From an uncultured Caulobacteraceae bacterium (GTDB taxonomy: Bacteria > Pseudomonadota > Alphaproteobacteria > Caulobacterales > Caulobacteraceae), in the NCBI GenBank assembly GCA_946480495.1, contig CAMLKO010000002.1, forward strand, positions 1 to 22,332: 22,332 bases of DNA, written 5' to 3'. Made by a program: the position numbers and the translations under genes. The notes under the pieces are model-generated. The model ran no database searches. It was not told the origin of the DNA and saw only the letters and a list, made by a program, of their open reading frames with translations. Numbering within the stretch: the first letter of the stretch is position 1; the number at the start of each line of letters is the position of its first letter. Below, one piece after another: positions 18,872 to 22,332 of this stretch.

Positions 18872-19544
18872 GGCCGACCAGCTTGCCCTGCACCTGCACC
18901 TGGTCGGGCCCGAAGATGCGGGTCTCGTAGGCCGGGTTGGCGGCTTCCAGGGCGATGCTCGCGCCCTTGCGGCGCAGGCGCTTCAAGGTGGCTTCCTCGC
19001 CCATGACCAGCGCCACGACGATCTCGCCGGAGTTGGCCGTCTGGGTCTTGCGGATGACCACGAAGTCGCCGTCGAGGATGCCGGCGTTGATCATCGAGTC
19101 GCCCTGCACCTCGAGGACGAAGTGCTCGCCGGCGCCCAGGATGCTCTCGGGCACCTGGATGCGGTCGCGTTCGTGCTGGATGGCTTCGATGGGCGTGCCG
19201 GCGGCGATCTTGCCGAGGATGGGCAGATCGCGGGTGTCGTTGGCCGCCATCGGGGCCGCGGGCTTGGCGCCCTCGACCACCGTCGGCTGGAAGGACCCGC
19301 GGCCCTTGGGCGGGGCGGCGGCGGTCGCCTGCTGCGGCAGCTTGACGACTTCAAGCGCCCGGGCCCGGTGGGGCAGGCGGCGCAGGAACCCGCGCTCTTC
19401 CAGCGCCGTGATCAGCCGGTGGATGCCGGACTTGGAGGCCAGGTCCAGCGCCTCCTTCATCTCGTCGAATGACGGCGAGACGCCGCTCTCCTTGATCCGC
19501 TCGTGGATAAACATGAGCAGTTCGTGCTGCTTGCGCGTGAGCAT
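18852..19544 (-). CDS. lexA: LexA repressor (SOS regulator)
   Basis: LexA represses SOS genes and cleaves itself when stimulated by RecA filaments. The 230-residue product has an N-terminal winged helix-turn-helix (about 1-65, with [18 protein letters not shown]), a hinge rich in Ala and Pro (70-100), and an S24-type protease domain. The cleavage site is A115-G116 in KIAAGTPIE, the nucleophile S150 in QGDSM and the general base K188 in TLKRL. The ATG at 19544 has a GAGGA Shine-Dalgarno. The gene carries its own SOS box, so it is probably autorepressed. It follows trpC by 87 bp and its 3' end overlaps comEC by 20 bp. Confidence 0.98.
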   Translation of the reverse strand: MLTRKQHELLMFIHERIKESGVSPSFDEMKEALDLASKSGIHRLITALEERGFLRRLPHRARALEVVKLPQQATAAAPPKGRGSFQPTVVEGAKPAAPMAANDTRDLPILGKIAAGTPIEAIQHERDRIQVPESILGAGEHFVLEVQGDSMINAGILDGDFVVIRKTQTANSGEIVVALVMGEEATLKRLRRKGASIALEAANPAYETRIFGPDQVQVQGKLVGLIRRYH

Positions 19545-19588
19545 GACATCCTCGTCGTGGGGCGGAACAAACCGCCAACTTCGAAAAT

Positions 19589-19603
19589 GTTCTCTAGGTG
19601 TTC
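19589..19603 (-). promoter_or_regulatory. SOS box (LexA operator) of lexA
   Basis: The plus strand reads GTTC-TCTAGGT-GTTC, a perfect match to the alphaproteobacterial LexA direct repeat GTTC-N7-GTTC; on the lexA strand it is GAAC-N7-GAAC. It lies 45 bases before the lexA ATG and overlaps the proposed -10 element, the position expected for autorepression. Confidence 0.92.
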
Positions 19604-19617
19604 TTTGTTAATGTCAA
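19591..19617 (-). promoter_or_regulatory. lexA promoter
   Basis: On the minus strand, TTGACA (19612-19617) is followed by CCTAGAGA (19591-19598). This fits the Caulobacter housekeeping pattern TTGACGS, 10-14 bases, GCTANAWC, with 12 bases between TTGACAT and the -10. A 5-bp hairpin GGCGG/CCGCC (19561-19576) would lie in the 5' leader. Confidence 0.65.
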
Positions 19618-19631
19618 GTTGACGCTGTTGC

Positions 19632-20408
19632 TCAGCCGAGCAGGGCGCGCGTCGCGGCCTCGACATCGGCCTGCCGCATCAGGCTCTCGCCGACCAGCAT
19701 GGCGGCGGCTCCGGCGCGCTCCAGACGGGCCGCGTCGGCGGGCGTGAAAATCCCGCTTTCCGTAACTAAAACAGCGTTCAAGGGCGCGCGTTTGGCCAGC
19801 CGCTCGGTCACCGCGAGGTCGACGTTGAAGGTGCGCAGGTCGCGGTTGTTGACCCCGATCAGCGTGGCGCCGAGCGCGCCTGCGCGGTCCATTTCCGCCT
19901 CGTCGTGCACCTCGACCAGGGCGTCCATGCCCAGCCGGGCGGCTTCGGCGAGCAGATCGGCGGCCAGGGAATCGTCGACCATCGCCAGAATCACCAGAAT
20001 CGCATCGGCTCCCAGTGCCCGCGATTCGGCGACCTGCCAGGCGTCGACCATGAAGTCCTTGCGCAGGCACGGCAGCGCGGTCGCCTCGCGCGCGGCGGTC
20101 AGGTAGCGGTCGTCGCCCTGGAAGCTCGGCGCGTCGGTCAGCACCGACAGGCAGGCCGCGCCGCCGGCCTCATAGGCGCGGGCCAGCGCCGGCGGGTCGA
20201 AATCGGCGCGGATCAGGCCGCGCGACGGCGAGGCCTTCTTGATCTCGGCGATCAGCGCGAGGCGCCCCGGCGAATGCGCCCGCTCCAGCGCCGCGCGAAA
20301 GCCGCGGGGCGCCGAGGCGCCCGACACATCCACCTGCGGCCGGGCGCGCTTCCGGTCGATCACGTCCTCGCGCTTGTAGGCGGCGATCTTGGCGAGGATG
20401 TCAGCCAT
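19632..20408 (-). CDS. trpC: Indole-3-glycerol phosphate synthase
   Basis: TrpC closes the indole ring, converting carboxyphenylamino-deoxyribulose phosphate to indole-3-glycerol phosphate in tryptophan synthesis. The 258-residue product is a monofunctional TIM barrel (no fused TrpF), with the family motifs [11 protein letters not shown] (54-64, E55 and K57), LRKDFMVD (K117), LVEVH (E166), GVNNRDL and VGESLM. The ATG at 20408 overlaps the trpD stop by 8 bp, so coupling with trpD is likely. The next gene downstream is lexA, which has its own promoter. Confidence 0.97.
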   Translation of the reverse strand: MADILAKIAAYKREDVIDRKRARPQVDVSGASAPRGFRAALERAHSPGRLALIAEIKKASPSRGLIRADFDPPALARAYEAGGAACLSVLTDAPSFQGDDRYLTAAREATALPCLRKDFMVDAWQVAESRALGADAILVILAMVDDSLAADLLAEAARLGMDALVEVHDEAEMDRAGALGATLIGVNNRDLRTFNVDLAVTERLAKRAPLNAVLVTESGIFTPADAARLERAGAAAMLVGESLMRQADVEAATRALLG

Positions 20409-21414
20409 TGGTGACTTCGATCAGCTTCTCGAGCGCCGCGAGCGCCGCGCCGCTGTCGATGGATTTCGCCGCCAGCTCCACGCCCTCGCGCAGGGTCTCG
20501 ACCTTGTCGCCGACGAGGAAGCCCGCCGCGGCGTTCAGGAGCACGATGTCGCGATAGGCGCCGTCCTTGCCCTCCAGCAGGTCGCGCAGCGCATTGGCGT
20601 TCTGCCCGGGCGTCCCGCCCGTCAGCTCGGCCAGCGCCGCACGCCGCAGGCCCACGGCCTCCGGGGTGATGTGGAACAGGCGCACGGCGCCGTTGTGCCA
20701 TTCGGCGACTTCGGTCTCGCCGGTGGTGGTGAGCTCGTCCATGCCCTCGCCGTGCACCGTCCAGGCCCGCTCGGCGCCCAGAGCGCCCAGGGCGCGGGCC
20801 AGCGGCTCGACGAAGCGGGACGAGGGGACGCCGACGACCTGCCGCTTCGCGCCCGCCGGATTAGTCAGCGGGCCCAGCAGGTTGAACACGGTCCTAAAGC
20901 CCAGCTCCGAGCGGATCGGGATCACGTACTTCATCGCCGGATGGTGCGCGGGCGCGAACATGAAGCAGATGCCGGCCTCGTCGAGCGAACGGCGCTCCAC
21001 CTCCGGGGTCACGTCGATCTTCACGCCGAGCGCGGAAAGCACGTCCGACGATCCGGACCGCGAGGAGGCCGCCTTGCCGCCATGCTTGGCGACCTTCACG
21101 CCGCCGCCCGCGACCACGAAGCCCACGGCCGTCGAGATGTTGAGCGTATGCAGCCCGTCGCCGCCGGTGCCGCAGACGTCGACGACGTCGTAGGGCTGGT
21201 CGAGCTTGGTCGAGGCCTTGCGCATGGCCCGGGCGCAGGCGGTCAGCTCGCCGACCGTCTCGCCGCGCATCCGCATGGCGGTGACGGCCGCGGCGATCTG
21301 GGCCGGCGTCGGCTCTCCGCGCAGGCAGGCGGCGAAGAAGGCCTCGGCGTCTTCCTCGCTCAGCGTTGCGCCGTCCGCCAGGCGGGCGAGCAGGGGCTTG
21401 AAGGCTTCGCTCAT
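20401..21414 (-). CDS. trpD: Anthranilate phosphoribosyltransferase
   Basis: TrpD transfers the phosphoribosyl group of PRPP to anthranilate. The 337-residue product shows the PRPP-binding GTGGDG motif (82-87), the SRSGSSD loop (118-124) and [11 protein letters not shown]. The usually conserved KHGNR motif reads KHGGK here (110-114). I chose ATG at 21414, one base after the trpG stop; the frame stays open further upstream but that part is a shadow of trpG. It is separate from trpG, unlike the fused E. coli TrpGD. Confidence 0.95.
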   Translation of the reverse strand: MSEAFKPLLARLADGATLSEEDAEAFFAACLRGEPTPAQIAAAVTAMRMRGETVGELTACARAMRKASTKLDQPYDVVDVCGTGGDGLHTLNISTAVGFVVAGGGVKVAKHGGKAASSRSGSSDVLSALGVKIDVTPEVERRSLDEAGICFMFAPAHHPAMKYVIPIRSELGFRTVFNLLGPLTNPAGAKRQVVGVPSSRFVEPLARALGALGAERAWTVHGEGMDELTTTGETEVAEWHNGAVRLFHITPEAVGLRRAALAELTGGTPGQNANALRDLLEGKDGAYRDIVLLNAAAGFLVGDKVETLREGVELAAKSIDSGAALAALEKLIEVTNG

Positions 21415-21415
21415 C

Positions 21416-22006
21416 TCAGGCGTCGGCGGTGCGCTTGACGTGCGCGAGGTCGAGGAAGTTGGCCAGCAGCTGGTGGCCGCCCTCGGTGGCGATGCTCTCC
21501 GGGTGGAACTGCACGCCGTAGACGGGGCGGGTCTTGTGCTGGAAGCCCATGATCTCGCCGTCGTCGGTCCAGGCGGTGATCTCCAGGTCGTCGGGCAGGC
21601 TCTCGCGCCTGACCGACAGCGAGTGGTAGCGCGTCGCCGTGAACGGGTTCGGCAGGCCTTTGAACACGCCCTTGCCGTTGTGGTGAATGGGGCTGGTCTT
21701 GCCGTGCATGATCGACTTGGCGCGGACCACCTCGCCGCCATAGGCCTGACCGATCGACTGGTGGCCCAGGCACACGCCCAGGATCGGCAGGTCCTGCGGC
21801 GCGCCGCGCAGCAGCGGCAGGCAGATCCCCGCCTCGTCCGGCGTGCACGGCCCCGGCGACAACAAGACCGCCTCGGGCTTGAGGCCGAGCGCCTCCTGCA
21901 CCGTGAGCGCGTCGTTGCGCTTGACGAGCGTCTCCGCCCCCAACTCGTTCAGGTAATGGACGAGGTTGTAGGTGAAGCTGTCGTAGTTATCGATCACCAG
22001 GATCAT
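21416..22006 (-). CDS. trpG: Anthranilate synthase glutamine amidotransferase component
   Basis: TrpG releases ammonia from glutamine and passes it to TrpE to make anthranilate; homologues may also serve PabB for folate. The 196-residue product is a class I glutamine amidotransferase with [13 protein letters not shown] (7-19), SPGPCTP (50-56), the nucleophile C79 in GVCLGHQ, and H168 and E170 in VQFHPES. The ATG at 22006 has only a weak ribosome site; the nearest purine run is 12 bases away and lies in a repeat hairpin. It is separated from trpE by 144 bp of repeat-rich sequence. Confidence 0.96.
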   Translation of the reverse strand: MILVIDNYDSFTYNLVHYLNELGAETLVKRNDALTVQEALGLKPEAVLLSPGPCTPDEAGICLPLLRGAPQDLPILGVCLGHQSIGQAYGGEVVRAKSIMHGKTSPIHHNGKGVFKGLPNPFTATRYHSLSVRRESLPDDLEITAWTDDGEIMGFQHKTRPVYGVQFHPESIATEGGHQLLANFLDLAHVKRTADA

Positions 22007-22018
22007 GAGGCTATCTAG

Positions 22019-22146
22019 CCCTTCCCCCTGGAGGGGGGAAGGGTTTGGGATGGGGGTGGCGCCGCTTCAGCCTTCACAGCTTCCGAGCTTTGTCCGGAGA
22101 GGGTCCCACCCCCATCCCCGGCCCTTCCCCCCTCCAGGGGGAAGGG
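22019..22146. repeat. Pair of inverted palindromic repeats between trpE and trpG
   Basis: Two copies of a unit of about 42 bases lie in opposite orientation, 22019-22060 and 22105-22146. Each contains its own hairpin with CCCTTCC and GGAAGGG arms. The first 25 bases of one copy match the reverse complement of the other exactly, and most of the remainder matches too (GGGATGGGGGTGG in both). About 44 bases of unrelated sequence separate them. The whole could fold as one long hairpin or two short ones. No T run follows on the trp strand, so it is not a standard terminator. The layout resembles REP doublets. Confidence 0.85.
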
Positions 22147-22150
22147 AGAT

Positions 22151-22332
22151 TTACGCAAACCTCCAAGCTTCTTCAGCAGCCCGCTTCAGCGCCCGCGACT
22201 TGTGCAGGGTCTCGTCGTATTCGGCGTCGGGGTCGCTGTCGGCGACCACGCCGCCGCCGGCCTGGACGTACATGGTGCCGTCCTTCACCAGCGCGGTGCG
22301 CAGCACGATGCAGGTGTCGACCGATCCGTCGG
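22151..22332 (-). CDS. trpE: Anthranilate synthase component I, C-terminal end (partial)
   Basis: The last 59 codons and a TAA stop are present; the gene runs off the window end. The translation contains DTCIVLRTALVKDGTMYVQ, then AGGGVVADSDPDAEYDET and ALKRAAEEAW, which is the chorismate-binding-enzyme C-terminus of TrpE. TrpE makes anthranilate from chorismate using ammonia delivered by TrpG, encoded just downstream. Any leader or attenuator would lie outside the window. Confidence 0.93.
   Translation of the reverse strand, partial: DGSVDTCIVLRTALVKDGTMYVQAGGGVVADSDPDAEYDETLHKSRALKRAAEEAWRFA

Noticed and set aside
21415..21741. Upstream extension of the trpD frame
   Set aside because: It overlaps trpG in another frame and has no TrpD similarity; ATG at 21414 gives the normal protein.
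22007..22150. Insertion sequence remnant or CRISPR fragment between trpE and trpG
   Set aside because: There are only two inverted palindromic units, no transposase frame and no regular direct repeats with spacers.

Overview
The window looks like a chromosomal core segment of an alphaproteobacterium of the order Caulobacterales (a Caulobacter or Phenylobacterium relative; the genus is not certain). The grounds are very high GC with GC-rich third positions, an LpxI-type lipid A pyrophosphatase between lpxA and lpxB, an MmpA-like RseP protease, and an alphaproteobacterial SOS box (GTTC-N7-GTTC) in front of lexA. Long open frames antisense to real genes are common here and are a GC artefact.

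Region 1 (1-13043, plus strand) is a long envelope and translation cluster. It holds the tail of tsf, an intergenic stretch with a folded repeat and a terminator, then pyrH, frr, uppS, cdsA, dxr, rseP/mmpA, bamA, skp/ompH, lpxD, fabZ, lpxA, lpxI and lpxB. Many junctions overlap (uppS/cdsA, cdsA/dxr, lpxD/fabZ, fabZ/lpxA, lpxI/lpxB) or are separated by only a few bases, so the genes are probably co-transcribed and translationally coupled. Together they make isoprenoid precursor (dxr), the undecaprenyl carrier (uppS), CDP-diacylglycerol (cdsA), lipid A (lpxD, lpxA, lpxI, lpxB, with fabZ for acyl chains) and outer-membrane protein assembly factors (bamA, skp), plus a regulatory membrane protease.

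Region 2 (13070-16713, minus strand) holds gltX, gltA and an unrecognised eight-helix membrane protein whose base composition looks lower in GC than its neighbours. Region 3 (16676-18871, plus strand) is comEC. Its 5' end overlaps the divergent gltX start and its 3' end overlaps the convergent lexA end. Region 4 (18852-22332, minus strand) reads trpE (3' end only), trpG, trpD, trpC and then lexA. A pair of inverted palindromic repeats separates trpE and trpG. The lexA promoter has an SOS box over its -10 element.

No mobile element with a transposase, CRISPR array, tRNA, rRNA or clear novel multi-gene system is visible. The points worth a second look are small ones: a three-armed palindromic repeat near tsf, a recurring CCCTTCC/GGAAGGG palindrome at three loci (one supplies the lpxB stop codon), a hairpin over the lpxD ribosome binding site, the lexA operator-promoter arrangement, an altered KHGNR motif in TrpD, and the unknown membrane protein. 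No stretch longer than about 215 bases lacks a gene.
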